Source: Stakelama saccharophila (lineage in GTDB: Bacteria; Pseudomonadota; Alphaproteobacteria; Sphingomonadales; Sphingomonadaceae). Taken from it: a DNA stretch of 64,000 nucleotides. Each line of letters begins with the position of its first letter. The first letter of the stretch is position 1. The stretch spans positions 1,841,001 through 1,905,000 of the forward strand of contig NZ_CP135076.1 of the NCBI RefSeq assembly GCF_032229225.1. Reading direction: 5' to 3'. The notes below the pieces were generated by a model that saw only the letters and a program-made list of their open reading frames with translations, had not been told where the DNA came from and did not search any database. The translations under genes and the position numbers were made by a program. Below, piece by piece: positions 50,919-59,197 of the stretch.

Positions 50919-52102
50919 TGAGAGCGCTCTGCTATCACGGAAAGAAGGACGTTCGCGTCGACAGCGTTCCCGATCCCGAGATCGTAAATCCGCGCGATGC
51001 CGTCATCGAAGTCACGTCGACCGCGATCTGCGGGTCCGACCTTCACCTTTACGACGGCGTAATTCCGGCGGTCTTGCCGGGCGATATTCTCGGCCACGAA
51101 TTCATGGGCCGGGTGGTCGAAACCGGACCGAAATCCCCGCTGCGCAAGGGGCAGCGGGTGGTGGTGCCGTTCACCATCTCGTGCGGGAGCTGCTATTTCT
51201 GCGAGCGTCAGCAGTTCAGCACCTGCGACAATTCCAATCCGGTCGAAAAGCAGGAAATGTCGGAAACGCTCTACGGAACGCCGATGGGCGGCCTGTTCGG
51301 CTATTCGCACCTGACCGGCGGTTATCCCGGTGGGCAGGCCCAGTATGTACGCGTTCCGTTCAGCGATGTCGGTCCGATCGTGATCGAGGACGATGCGCTT
51401 GACGACGATCGCGTGCTGTTCCTGTCCGACATCCTCCCGACCGGGTGGATGGCGGCCGAGAATGCGGAAATATCGGGCGGTGACACCGTCGCTGTCTGGG
51501 GAGCGGGTCCGGTCGGCCTGTTCGCAGCGCAAAGCGCGCTCATCATGGGGGCGGCGCGCGTCATCGTCATCGACCATTATCCGCACAGGCTGGAACTCGC
51601 CAAGGGCCTTGGCGCGGATGTGATCAACTTCCATGAAACCGATGTGCGCGAGGCGCTGATGGCGATGTCCGGCGGCGTCGGTCCCGATGCGGTGATCGAC
51701 GCGGTCGGCATGGAGGCGCACGGTTTCGCCGTCGACAACATGCTCGATATCGCCAAGCAGAGGGTCGGCGTCGGTGCGGACCGGGCGTCCGCCCTCAAGC
51801 AGGCGATCCTGTCGGTCCGCAAGGCCGGCCGCCTTTCCATTCCCGGCGTTTATGGCGGGATGACCGACAAATTCCCCTTGGGCGCGCTCATGGAAAAGGG
51901 GCTCACGGTCCGGACCGGCCAGACCCATGTCCAGAAATACGGCCAAAAGCTTCTCGACATGATCAGTGCGGGCAAGATCGACACCACATTTCTCATCTCC
52001 CACCACCTCCCGCTGGAAAGCGCCGCGTCGGGATATGCGAATTTCAAGAACCACCAGGACGAATACACCAAAGTTGTCCTCAGACCCGGTATGGAGAACT
52101 GA
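50918..52102 (+). CDS. Zinc-dependent alcohol dehydrogenase (formaldehyde-dehydrogenase-like)
   Basis: A 394-aa medium-chain dehydrogenase. Catalytic zinc ligands are in TAICGSDLH and GHEFMG, and the four structural-zinc cysteines in CGSCYFCERQQFSTC. The Rossmann motif is VWGAGPVGLFAAQSA. The long form with ETLYGTPMGGLFGYSHLTGGYPGGQAQYVRVP matches the glutathione-independent formaldehyde dehydrogenase-like subgroup. Substrate not defined. Second gene of the cassette, 2 bp before the SDR. Confidence 0.88.
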   Translation: MRALCYHGKKDVRVDSVPDPEIVNPRDAVIEVTSTAICGSDLHLYDGVIPAVLPGDILGHEFMGRVVETGPKSPLRKGQRVVVPFTISCGSCYFCERQQFSTCDNSNPVEKQEMSETLYGTPMGGLFGYSHLTGGYPGGQAQYVRVPFSDVGPIVIEDDALDDDRVLFLSDILPTGWMAAENAEISGGDTVAVWGAGPVGLFAAQSALIMGAARVIVIDHYPHRLELAKGLGADVINFHETDVREALMAMSGGVGPDAVIDAVGMEAHGFAVDNMLDIAKQRVGVGADRASALKQAILSVRKAGRLSIPGVYGGMTDKFPLGALMEKGLTVRTGQTHVQKYGQKLLDMISAGKIDTTFLISHHLPLESAASGYANFKNHQDEYTKVVLRPGMEN

Positions 52103-52104
52103 TC

Positions 52105-52878
52105 ATGGCCAACAAGCTTGCCGTCATTACCGGCGCGTCCACCGGTATCGGGCGCGAATTCGCGGGCATCGCAGCGCGCGAGGGCTACGACCTCGTGCTC
52201 GCCGCAGACGAGGCCGAGATCGACGTCGCGGCGGATTCGCTGAGCGGACGGAATGTCGCGGTGGAGGCGGTAAACGCCGATCTCGCGACCTTCGAGGGCA
52301 ATGACCGCCTGCTTGCCGCGATCGGCGACCGGCCCGTAGACATCCTCATCGCGAATGCCGGGCGCGGGCTCGGCCACGCCTTTGTCGAGCAGGACCCCGC
52401 TTCGTGGCGCCGGGTCATCGACACCAACGTGACGGGCACGACCTATCTGCTCCAGAAAATCGCGCAAAAGATGGTCGCGCGCGGTGAAGGGCGCATCCTC
52501 ATCACGGGATCGATCGCCGGCCTGATTCCGGGCAGCTATCAGGCGGTTTATAACGGCACCAAGGCCTATCTCGACAGTTTCGCCTATGCGCTTCGCGAGG
52601 AACTGGCCGATACCGGGGTGCAGGTCACGGTGCTGATGCCGGGGCCGACCGACACGCCGTTCTTCCGCCGCGCCGGCATGCTCGACACCCCCGTCGGCAA
52701 GGACGACAGCAAGGAAAATCCCGCCAAGACGGCCGAAACCGGATGGGAAGCGCTGATGCAGGGCTCGGCGCATGTCGTCTCCGGCGCAAAGAACAAGGTC
52801 CAGGCGGCGATGTCGCACCTGACGCCCGACAGCATGCTCGCGAAGCAGCATACGAAGATGGCAAAGCCCGAAGGCTGA
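52105..52878 (+). CDS. Short-chain dehydrogenase/reductase
   Basis: A 257-aa SDR. Cofactor loop TGASTGIGREFA (TGxxxGIG), NAG motif in ILIANAGRG, catalytic Ser in GSIAGL and the YxxxK pair in YNGTKAYLDSFAYAL. Here the active-site Tyr and Lys are in VYNGTKAY. C-terminal extension with AKTAETGWEALMQG. The product and substrate are unknown. Last gene of the cassette, convergent with the TonB receptor gene. Confidence 0.9.
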   Translation: MANKLAVITGASTGIGREFAGIAAREGYDLVLAADEAEIDVAADSLSGRNVAVEAVNADLATFEGNDRLLAAIGDRPVDILIANAGRGLGHAFVEQDPASWRRVIDTNVTGTTYLLQKIAQKMVARGEGRILITGSIAGLIPGSYQAVYNGTKAYLDSFAYALREELADTGVQVTVLMPGPTDTPFFRRAGMLDTPVGKDDSKENPAKTAETGWEALMQGSAHVVSGAKNKVQAAMSHLTPDSMLAKQHTKMAKPEG

Positions 52879-52919
52879 CGGGGGCGTCCCGTCTCCCGTC
52901 CGATCCTCGGGACGGCGCC

Positions 52920-55109
52920 TCAGAACCGGTAGGCGGCGCTGATGGTGAAATTGCGCGGCGCTCCGTAGCGATACTGGCTGTAGAACCCGATCTGGCTGTA
53001 ATAGGTCACGTCGAACAGGTTCTGCACATTGGCCTGTAGCTGGATCGCCGGCGTCAGGTCGTAACGCGCCATCAGATTGACCAGGGCATAGCCGTCCTGC
53101 TGGAAACGGAACGGGGTGCCGGTGGTAGGGTTCGAACCTTCGGAATAGGCCTTGCTGCGATAGGTCACGCCGCCGCCCAGAACCAGCCGGTGAAGCGAAG
53201 CGGGCAGGCGGTATGTGGTGAACAGCTTGAACAGGGTCCGTGGATAGTCGGTATTGACCGGCGCGTCATCGGCGTCGTCGATTTCGAAATGGCTGATGCC
53301 GGCATTGATGTTCCAGTCGGGTGCCGGTCGTCCTGTAACCTCGACCTCGAAACCCTGGCTGGTGGCGCCTTCGGCGGCATAGGAGGCCTGGGCCGGCGGA
53401 TTCACGCCGGGAATGAAATGGCCGATGTCAGGCTGGGCCAGATTGTCCTGCTCGATACGGAACAAGGCGACGGACGTTTGCAGCGCATCGTTGAAGAACG
53501 CGCTCTTCAGACCGATTTCATAGGCCTTGCCGCGGATCGGCGCCAGATAGTCACCGTTGCGATCGCGCGCGTTCTGTGGCTCGAAAATCTCGGTATAGCT
53601 GGCGTACAGCCGATGATGCGCGGTGAGATCGTACAGCACGCCGGCATAGGGAATGAAGACGCCGTCATCGCCATATTCGCGCGGATCGCCGAAATTGAAT
53701 CCCGACAGTTCCCAGCTCGAAAGGCGGCCGCCGCCGATCACTTTCAGCCGATCGCTCACATTCAGGCGGAACGCACCATAATAACCGGTTTGCTCCGTGC
53801 GCTCATCGACCTCCAGGCTCCCCTCGTCCGAAAATCCGGGATAAGGATATTCGCTTCCGTCCCAATGGATGTAATCACCGGGATCGGGAAGGCTGAGCGC
53901 GGCATAGGTGGTGTTTTCCCGGTTCATGACGCTGTGGAGCGCGCCCAGCACGAATTCGTGCTGCCGGCCGAACAGGCCCACCGTTCCGTTCAGCTTCAGA
54001 TCGAAGCTGTTCTGGATGCTCTCGCCATCATCGGAATAGGGATAGGTCGACTGGATCCGCCCGGTATCGGGATCGACCAGGCCCGACAGATACAGAATCT
54101 CGCTTGTCTGCGCATTGCGCAGCCAGTTGTAATCGAATGTCAGGTTCCAGCCGTTGCCGAACGAATGCTGCACGGTGGCGAAGATGTTCTCGTTGGTGGT
54201 GTCCCAGAAGGCCCAGTCCGCGGATGCCGTTTTGGAGCGCGGCCAGACGGCGAAGCTGCCGTCGCTGTAAAAGGAAGGAAGCGCGCCCCAGGCCGGCGCC
54301 GTCGGTTTCCCGGTCTGGTGGCTGGCGCCCACGCGCAACAGCGTGTCCGGGGTGATGTCGGCATCGACGACGCCGTACAGAACGAGCTTCTTGTTATGGT
54401 AGAGGTCGATATAGCTGTCGCCTTCCCCGTAGCGAGCGACCGCGCGGGCGCGGACATCGCCGTTCGCGGTCAGGGCGCCGCCGACATCGGCGGTAAGCTG
54501 CCAATTGTCCCAACTGCCGACGCTGGCATTGGCATAACCCTGCCAGCCGACGCTATCGGCATGTTTGCGCACCAGGTTCACCGAAGCCGACGGATCTCCC
54601 GCCCCCGTCAGCAGCCCGGTCGCGCCGCGCACGATCTCGATGCGCTGATAGATCGAGACATCGGCGATCGTCTCCCCCGCCCCGCCGGCCAGGGTCCAGG
54701 AAAGCGGCACGCCGTCGACCTGATAGTTCTGGATGTCGAATCCGCGCGAACTGAACGTATTCCGCACGTCGTCGATCTCGTTCATCGAAACGCCAACGGC
54801 ATTGCGGATGACATCGGCGACGGAATCCAGATTCTGGTCAATGATGCGCTGTTCGGTGATGACACTGACCGACTGCGGCGTTTCCCGGACGGTCAGGCCG
54901 AGGCCGGTCGCGGTATCGATCCGTTCGGGCACGGTATATCGACCGGTAACCAGGATCTCATCGGACGAGCGTTGCGCGGACCGATCCTGCTCTCCGTTTC
55001 GCTTGTCCGCATGGTCGGGCGCTGTCGCCTCTTCGCGCGTCTGCGCCGAAAGCGGCGCGGTGTGCGCGATCATGGCCGCACCCAGCAGCAGCGAAATCTT
55101 CGATGTCAT
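52920..55109 (-). CDS. TonB-dependent siderophore receptor
   Basis: Outer-membrane receptor for an iron-siderophore complex. The 729-aa protein has a signal peptide (SLLLGAAMIAHTAPLSAQ), a TonB-box-like stretch DEILVTG, a plug domain (RETPQSVSVITEQRI to VDGVPLSW) with the siderophore-receptor signature, a 22-strand barrel and the C-terminal aromatic residue F. The ligand is not decidable. Two Fur-like inverted repeats lie upstream (55202-55239). The gene stands alone on the minus strand. Confidence 0.92.
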   Translation of the reverse strand: MTSKISLLLGAAMIAHTAPLSAQTREEATAPDHADKRNGEQDRSAQRSSDEILVTGRYTVPERIDTATGLGLTVRETPQSVSVITEQRIIDQNLDSVADVIRNAVGVSMNEIDDVRNTFSSRGFDIQNYQVDGVPLSWTLAGGAGETIADVSIYQRIEIVRGATGLLTGAGDPSASVNLVRKHADSVGWQGYANASVGSWDNWQLTADVGGALTANGDVRARAVARYGEGDSYIDLYHNKKLVLYGVVDADITPDTLLRVGASHQTGKPTAPAWGALPSFYSDGSFAVWPRSKTASADWAFWDTTNENIFATVQHSFGNGWNLTFDYNWLRNAQTSEILYLSGLVDPDTGRIQSTYPYSDDGESIQNSFDLKLNGTVGLFGRQHEFVLGALHSVMNRENTTYAALSLPDPGDYIHWDGSEYPYPGFSDEGSLEVDERTEQTGYYGAFRLNVSDRLKVIGGGRLSSWELSGFNFGDPREYGDDGVFIPYAGVLYDLTAHHRLYASYTEIFEPQNARDRNGDYLAPIRGKAYEIGLKSAFFNDALQTSVALFRIEQDNLAQPDIGHFIPGVNPPAQASYAAEGATSQGFEVEVTGRPAPDWNINAGISHFEIDDADDAPVNTDYPRTLFKLFTTYRLPASLHRLVLGGGVTYRSKAYSEGSNPTTGTPFRFQQDGYALVNLMARYDLTPAIQLQANVQNLFDVTYYSQIGFYSQYRYGAPRNFTISAAYRF

Positions 55110-55201
55110 TCAATCCCCCTTTTTAGCCGGAATCATCGGCGCTTTGTCTCGGAAGTGCGTTCGGTTCCGCTCGTGCAATCCGCCCGCACCGGTAACGCAA
55201 T

Positions 55202-55216
55202 CGCTAATCACTCGCA
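55202..55216 (-). promoter_or_regulatory. Candidate Fur box 1 upstream of the siderophore receptor
   Basis: On the minus strand TGCGAGTGATTAGCG is a close match to the TGCGAAT-N-ATTCGCA type Fur site of alphaproteobacteria, 93 bp before the receptor ATG. It is one of two inverted repeats in this gap. Iron repression by Fur is inferred. Confidence 0.55.
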
Positions 55217-55222
55217 ATAGCT

Positions 55223-55239
55223 TTGCGATCGAATCGCAA
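55223..55239 (-). promoter_or_regulatory. Candidate Fur box 2 (perfect inverted repeat)
   Basis: TTGCGAT-CGA-ATCGCAA is a perfect 7-3-7 inverted repeat 6 bp from the first candidate Fur site. Two adjacent sites would allow cooperative Fur binding at the receptor promoter. Confidence 0.5.
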
Positions 55240-55427
55240 TAGAGGCTGCACGGCTGGTTCAGACGCCGGTTTTCTCACGCGGCTGCGTTACCGGCTCCGT
55301 TGAGAGCGGCTCGACCAGATCGCCTCGCCGGCGTGCCGTCGGCGGAGGCACCGGACCCGGCCTTTTTCCCGGAAGGCAAAGCCGGTAGCATCGGCGGCGT
55401 CATCCACTTCGTGAAGGGTCCCGGCCG

Positions 55428-55964
55428 ATGCCGCTGTACGAAATCGACGGCAAATGCCCGCAGGTCGCGCCGGGCGCCTGGATCGCACCGAGCGCCGATG
55501 TCGTCGGCGACGTGGTCATCGCCGAAGGGGCAAGCATCTGGTTCGGCGCGGTGGTTCGTGGTGACAATACCCGAATCGACATTGGCGAACGCAGCAATAT
55601 CCAGGAAGGCGCGATGCTGCATTCCGACCCCGGCGCCCCGCTTTCGATCGGCGCCGACTGCACGGTCGGGCACCACGCGGTCCTGCACGGATGCGTGCTG
55701 AAGGACTGCGTCCTCGTCGGCATGGGCGCGATCGTGCTGAACAACGCCGTTCTTCCAGCGGACTGCATGGTGGGTGCCGGCGCGCTCGTGACGGAAGGCA
55801 AGACCTTCGACCCCGGCAGCCTGATCCTCGGCAGCCCGGCGCGCTCGGTCCGGGCGCTGGACGAGCAGGCGATCGCCATGCTGAAACTGTCCGCGAGCCA
55901 TTATGCGGATCGCAGCCGCAACTATGCCCACGGCCTCACGCGAATCGATGAACCCGGCGCATAG
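55428..55964 (+). CDS. Gamma-class carbonic anhydrase family protein
   Basis: A 178-aa left-handed beta-helix (hexapeptide-repeat) protein. The three zinc ligands of the gamma class are present as H65 (MLHSD), H82 and H87 (VGHHAVLHGC), with the usual 5-residue spacing of the last two. It also has R44, D46 and N57 (VVRGDN, RSNIQEG), which shape the trimer active site. Family members such as YrdA/PaaY-like proteins may have other activities. Followed by the nitronate monooxygenase. Confidence 0.9.
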   Translation: MPLYEIDGKCPQVAPGAWIAPSADVVGDVVIAEGASIWFGAVVRGDNTRIDIGERSNIQEGAMLHSDPGAPLSIGADCTVGHHAVLHGCVLKDCVLVGMGAIVLNNAVLPADCMVGAGALVTEGKTFDPGSLILGSPARSVRALDEQAIAMLKLSASHYADRSRNYAHGLTRIDEPGA

Positions 55965-56046
55965 CCCTGTGATTGATCGCGATCCGGCCGGGGCGGCATT
56001 TCCGTAGCGTGCTGGACAGGGCGATCGGTTGCGCTAGGAAACCCTG

Positions 56047-57015
56047 ATGGCCCTCCCCGCCCTTTTCGACCGCCTGCGCCTGCCCGTCATCGGAGCACCG
56101 TTGTTCATCATTTCGGTGCCGGATCTGGTCATCGCCCAATGCAAAGCGGGTATCGTCGGGTCTTTTCCGGCGTTGAACGCCAGGCCGCAAAGCGAACTGG
56201 ACGAATGGCTGCACCGCATCACCGAGGAACTGGCGGCCTGGAACCGGGACCATCCCGAGCGCCCAGCGGCCCCGTTCGCGGTCAATCAGATCGTGCACAA
56301 GTCCAACGACCGGCTGGAGGCCGATCTCGCGACATGTGCGAAATGGCAGGTGCCGATCGTCATCACGTCGCTCGGCGCCAGAGAGGACGTCAATCACGCG
56401 GTCCACGGCTGGGGCGGCATCACGCTGCATGACGTCATCAACGACCGCTTTGCGCACAAGGCCGTGGAAAAAGGTGCGGACGGGCTGATCCTGGTATGCG
56501 CCGGCGCCGGTGGACATGCCGGCCAGCTCAACCCCTTCGCTTTCGTGGCGGAAACGCGCCAGTGGTTCGACGGGCCTGTGATATTGTCAGGGGCGATCGC
56601 CACCGGTGGCGCGATCCTGGCGGCGCGCGCCATGGGCGCCGACCTCGCTTATATAGGCTCGCCCTTCATCGCCACGAAGGAAGCCAATGCCGGTGCTGCC
56701 TATAAGGACGCGATCGTCGCCGCCCGAGCGTCCGACATCGTCTACACCAATCTGTTCACCGGCATACACGGCAATTATCTGCGCCAATCCATCGAAGCGG
56801 CAGGGCTCGATCCGGACGCTCTGCCGGAAAGCGGCCCCGGCAGGATGAATTTCGGTTCGGGCGGGAACAGCAAGGCGAAGGCCTGGCGCGACATTTGGGG
56901 TTCGGGTCAGGGCATCGGATCGGTGCACGATGTCGAGCCCGCGGCGCATCGGGTGGATCGCCTGGAGGCGGAATATCATGCCGCCCTGCAACGCGTGGCG
57001 CCGCAGAAATCCTAG
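56047..57015 (+). CDS. Nitronate monooxygenase
   Basis: FMN-dependent TIM-barrel enzyme that detoxifies propionate 3-nitronate and alkyl nitronates. The 322-aa protein begins RLRLPVIGAPLFIISVPDLV (FMN-binding loop), has VICAGAGGHAG-type segment LILVCAGAGGHAGQLNPFAF with the conserved His, then GAIATGGAILAARAMGADLAYIGSPFIAT. No membrane signals. Convergent with rcdA, with the stop codons overlapping by 4 bp. Confidence 0.9.
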   Translation: MALPALFDRLRLPVIGAPLFIISVPDLVIAQCKAGIVGSFPALNARPQSELDEWLHRITEELAAWNRDHPERPAAPFAVNQIVHKSNDRLEADLATCAKWQVPIVITSLGAREDVNHAVHGWGGITLHDVINDRFAHKAVEKGADGLILVCAGAGGHAGQLNPFAFVAETRQWFDGPVILSGAIATGGAILAARAMGADLAYIGSPFIATKEANAGAAYKDAIVAARASDIVYTNLFTGIHGNYLRQSIEAAGLDPDALPESGPGRMNFGSGGNSKAKAWRDIWGSGQGIGSVHDVEPAAHRVDRLEAEYHAALQRVAPQKS

Positions 57016-57470
57016 AAGCTGCGCGAAAGCCGCGCCATCATCGTGCGGGCCGGGCTTTCCGGTGCGCTGTCATTCGCTTGCGAACGGTCCAGCCGCAATA
57101 CCCGGCGATAGAGTTCGATGCTGGCATGAATCAATTCGCGCGCCTTTTCCGGCATCCGGGCGATGACCGCTTCGTCGGTTTCCGGCGCATCGCCGAGGCG
57201 GCGCGACGGATCGAGCGCCTCTCGCCGTGCAATCTCTCCGCATTCGACCGCGCGCTGGGTCAGCAGCCAGGCAATCACGTGCATCAGGCGCGTGGTCACC
57301 TTCAGCGACTCGCAGGAAAAGGCGACGCGCGTCATGGCATCCAGGCAGTCGCGCTCGTTTCGCCCGAGCATATCGAAATAGCCCCGCGCCTCGTCGGCTA
57401 GGAGCATCGCCTCGGTATAAAGCGAATCGACCAGTCGCTTGTGAACGGCGGGATGCTGCGACATCGTCAT
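57012..57470 (-). CDS. rcdA: RcdA-family (DUF1465) protein
   Basis: In Caulobacter, RcdA is an adaptor that delivers the cell-cycle regulator CtrA to the ClpXP protease. This 152-aa protein has LVDSLYTEAMLLADEARGYFD near the N-terminus and LKVTTRLMHVIAWLLTQRAVECGE in the middle, typical of the family, which is a three-helix bundle. Starts at 57464 or 57500 are also possible; 57470 is chosen on family length. It indicates that the organism has the CtrA proteolysis branch. Confidence 0.85.
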   Translation of the reverse strand: MTMSQHPAVHKRLVDSLYTEAMLLADEARGYFDMLGRNERDCLDAMTRVAFSCESLKVTTRLMHVIAWLLTQRAVECGEIARREALDPSRRLGDAPETDEAVIARMPEKARELIHASIELYRRVLRLDRSQANDSAPESPARTMMARLSRSF

Positions 57471-57545
57471 CGCATCTGAATGCCAGAAGCGCGCGCGCAC
57501 GGGAACCGCGAAATTGGGTCCGTCCCGTTATGGCGCATGGGCCGG

Positions 57546-57740
57546 TTACGCGATGATGTCGGGGGTCAACTGGTCTTCCAGGTCCGCGATCTCGTCTTTC
57601 ACCCGCAACTTCTGGCGCTTCAGTCGGGCGATGCGAAGCTGGTCCGGCGCGGGTTTCGCAAACAGCGCGTCGATCGCGAGGTCCAGATCGCGGTGCGCGG
57701 TTTGCAGCTCGTGAAGGTGCTGACGCAACTGATCCGACAT
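57546..57740 (-). CDS. YdcH-like (DUF465) small helical protein, copy 1
   Basis: A 64-aa helical hairpin protein: SDQLRQHLHELQTAHRDLDLAIDAL, a proline turn, then IARLKRQKLRVKDEIADLE. This matches DUF465/YdcH. Function unknown. The start at 57740 is the second of two ATGs (the first adds three residues). It is divergent from the second YdcH-like gene, 143 bp away. Confidence 0.8.
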   Translation of the reverse strand: MSDQLRQHLHELQTAHRDLDLAIDALFAKPAPDQLRIARLKRQKLRVKDEIADLEDQLTPDIIA

Positions 57741-57883
57741 GCTCGTCATCCCGCTGCCCGGCCCGATCCGCTCGGCGCTGATTTATGCACGGAATATCGA
57801 TTGCACCATTCAGGGCGCGCGACAAGCGAACGCTTTCGTGGTTTACTTCCCGCCCTCGAAAAGCACGAAGGGAGTATCGCTCC

Positions 57884-58036
57884 ATGCAAACCGCACATCT
57901 CTCGTCGCTGAAAGCCAAGCACCACAGCCTGGATCGCCGGATCGACGCCGAATCGCACCGCCCGCATCCCGATCAGTTCCTGCTGGCGGAACTCAAGCGC
58001 CGAAAGTTGCGGGTGAAGGAACAGATGGAGGCCTAG
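57884..58036 (+). CDS. YdcH-like (DUF465) small helical protein, copy 2
   Basis: A 50-aa protein: QTAHLSSLKAKHHSLDRRIDAE, then HPDQFLLAELKRRKLRVKEQMEA. It shares the motif LKR-KLRVK with copy 1. It ends at a TAG codon that is part of the left end of the hairpin element (58033-58181), so the element may have supplied the stop; length is within the range for the family. AAGGGAG is 9 nt before the ATG. Confidence 0.8.
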   Translation: MQTAHLSSLKAKHHSLDRRIDAESHRPHPDQFLLAELKRRKLRVKEQMEA

Positions 58037-58181
58037 GATCGGTCGACATTCAGAAGATGACGAGCCGAAAATGGTGGTTTTGCGTGCCCCGGAGCGCAGC
58101 GACCCAAAGGGTCGTGAGCACCGGAAGCTTGCAAGGCCGCCATTTGCGCGGCCGTCAGGACTGAATGTCGATCGGTCCTAG
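58033..58181. mobile_element. MITE-like, fully self-complementary 149-bp element
   Basis: Ends are 21-bp inverted repeats with two mismatches (58033-58053 starting CTAGGATCGG; 58161-58181 ending GGTCCTAG). Inside are further nested complementary pairs: TGACG/CGTCA, GCCG/CGGC, AAATGGTGG/CCGCCATTT, TTGC/GCAA, GTGC/GCAC and a central CGACCC-AAA-GGGTCG hairpin at 58100-58114. The whole unit folds into one long hairpin. Both ends contain CTAG. There is no coding capacity. Consistent with a non-autonomous transposable element or a structured RNA; other copies have not been searched for. Confidence 0.65.
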
Positions 58182-58212
58182 CGGCAGCCGCCGTTCGCCG
58201 ATCCGGACAACA

Positions 58213-58581
58213 TCATAGCTTCGGTCCGGGGCCCCGGCGCGGGTTCTTCGCGCCGGTGCCGACCGGGCGGCGCGCGCGTTTGGGGTCCACCTCCTGATCG
58301 AAAGCGACTCCGACGCGCTGCTCGGCGCACCACGCTACATGGCCGGCCACCCAGCCGATGCCGCGCACCTCGACCTCCACCGGGCTGCCGATGGCGATAT
58401 TGCCGCCATATTCGACCATCAGTCCGCCGGAAGACAGGTTTCGAATCCGCACGCGCACCGGTTCAACGGTTGCCGAGTACCGAAACCGGGCGGTCAGGAA
58501 CAGGCTGTCGCGCGATTCGGACCGCTGCGTAGTTTCGACGCCATGTTCAGCCGTAAGATGTTCGTCGGAATAGCGTTCCAT
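58213..58581 (-). CDS. PilZ-domain protein, second copy in window
   Basis: A 122-aa protein with the PilZ box ESRDSLFLTARFRYSATVEPVRVRIRNLSSGGLMVE (R...R and NLSSGG patterns) and a Lys/Arg/Pro-rich C-terminal tail. The motif is weaker than in the first PilZ protein (7.5 kb); the N-x-S-x-G-G form should still bind c-di-GMP. Lies between the hairpin element and dksA on the minus strand. Confidence 0.75.
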   Translation of the reverse strand: MERYSDEHLTAEHGVETTQRSESRDSLFLTARFRYSATVEPVRVRIRNLSSGGLMVEYGGNIAIGSPVEVEVRGIGWVAGHVAWCAEQRVGVAFDQEVDPKRARRPVGTGAKNPRRGPGPKL

Positions 58582-58726
58582 CGGCCAGATGCTTGTACAA
58601 GGTTGCGCGTTCGAGCGAATAGAGCAGCAATCCGTCTCGAAAGCGTTAAGCCGGCGCCGACCGCGGACCCGGTATCTCCGGAAACAAACTCCAGCCGTTG
58701 CTGCGCCACCACCGCCGGGCCGTGCT

Positions 58727-59197
58727 TCAGTCCTCGCGCGAGATCTTTTCGTTACGCTCGTGCCGCTCCTGGGCTTCGACCGTCATGGTCGCGATGGGCC
58801 TGGCTTCCAGCCGCGCCAGCGAGATCGGCTCACCGGTTACCTCGCAATAGCCGTATTCGCCTTCGTCGATACGGCGCAGCGCGGCATCGATCTTCGCGAT
58901 AAGTTTGCGCTGACGATCCCGGGTGCGCAATTCGATCGACCAATCGGTCTCGCTCGTCGCCCGATCGGTCAGATCCGCTTCGCGCAACGGTTCGGACTGA
59001 AGGTGGGAAAGCGTCTCGTTCGCTTCCCGGTAAATGGCATCCTTCCAGAGGTTCAGCTTGCGCCGGAAATAATCCTGCTGGCGCGGATTCATGAACTCTT
59101 CGCCCGGTTCGGGCCGGTATCCGGCGAGTTCACCGTCGTTCGCGGCGTCGAGCCCGCGTTTCGAAGTCTCGTCATCCATAATCAAAACGGTCGCCAT
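58727..59197 (-). CDS. dksA: RNA polymerase-binding transcription factor DksA
   Basis: Cofactor of ppGpp at RNA polymerase. The 156-aa protein has a coiled-coil (NPRQQDYFRRKLNLWKDAIYRE to LRTRDRQRKLIAKIDAALRRI) with the tip residues in DLTDRATSE, and the DksA C-terminal region EGEYGYCEVTGEPISLARLEARPIAT. Only the first cysteine of the four zinc ligands is present, so the zinc finger is degenerate, as is usual in alphaproteobacterial DksA. The ATG at 59197 follows a GGAGAGCGGGG box and removes an unrelated upstream extension. Confidence 0.92.
   Translation of the reverse strand: MATVLIMDDETSKRGLDAANDGELAGYRPEPGEEFMNPRQQDYFRRKLNLWKDAIYREANETLSHLQSEPLREADLTDRATSETDWSIELRTRDRQRKLIAKIDAALRRIDEGEYGYCEVTGEPISLARLEARPIATMTVEAQERHERNEKISRED

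Larger units (their letters stand above)
55110..55427. other. 318-bp divergent intergenic region
   Basis: Between the siderophore receptor (minus) and the gamma-carbonic anhydrase (plus). The left half carries the two Fur-like repeats (55202-55239). In the right half (55243-55427) I see no gene and no clear promoter beyond an AAGGG box 8 nt before the anhydrase ATG. Confidence 0.6.

Noticed and set aside
52879..52919. GACGGG/CCCGTC hairpin between the SDR and siderophore receptor genes as a terminator
   Set aside because: A 6-bp stem exists but no T-run follows on either strand, so intrinsic termination is not supported.
53190..55220. Long open frame on the plus strand opposite the siderophore receptor
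   Set aside because: Low-complexity Arg/Ala/Gly-rich product with no family motifs; antisense shadow of a GC-rich receptor gene with clear signal peptide, plug and barrel.
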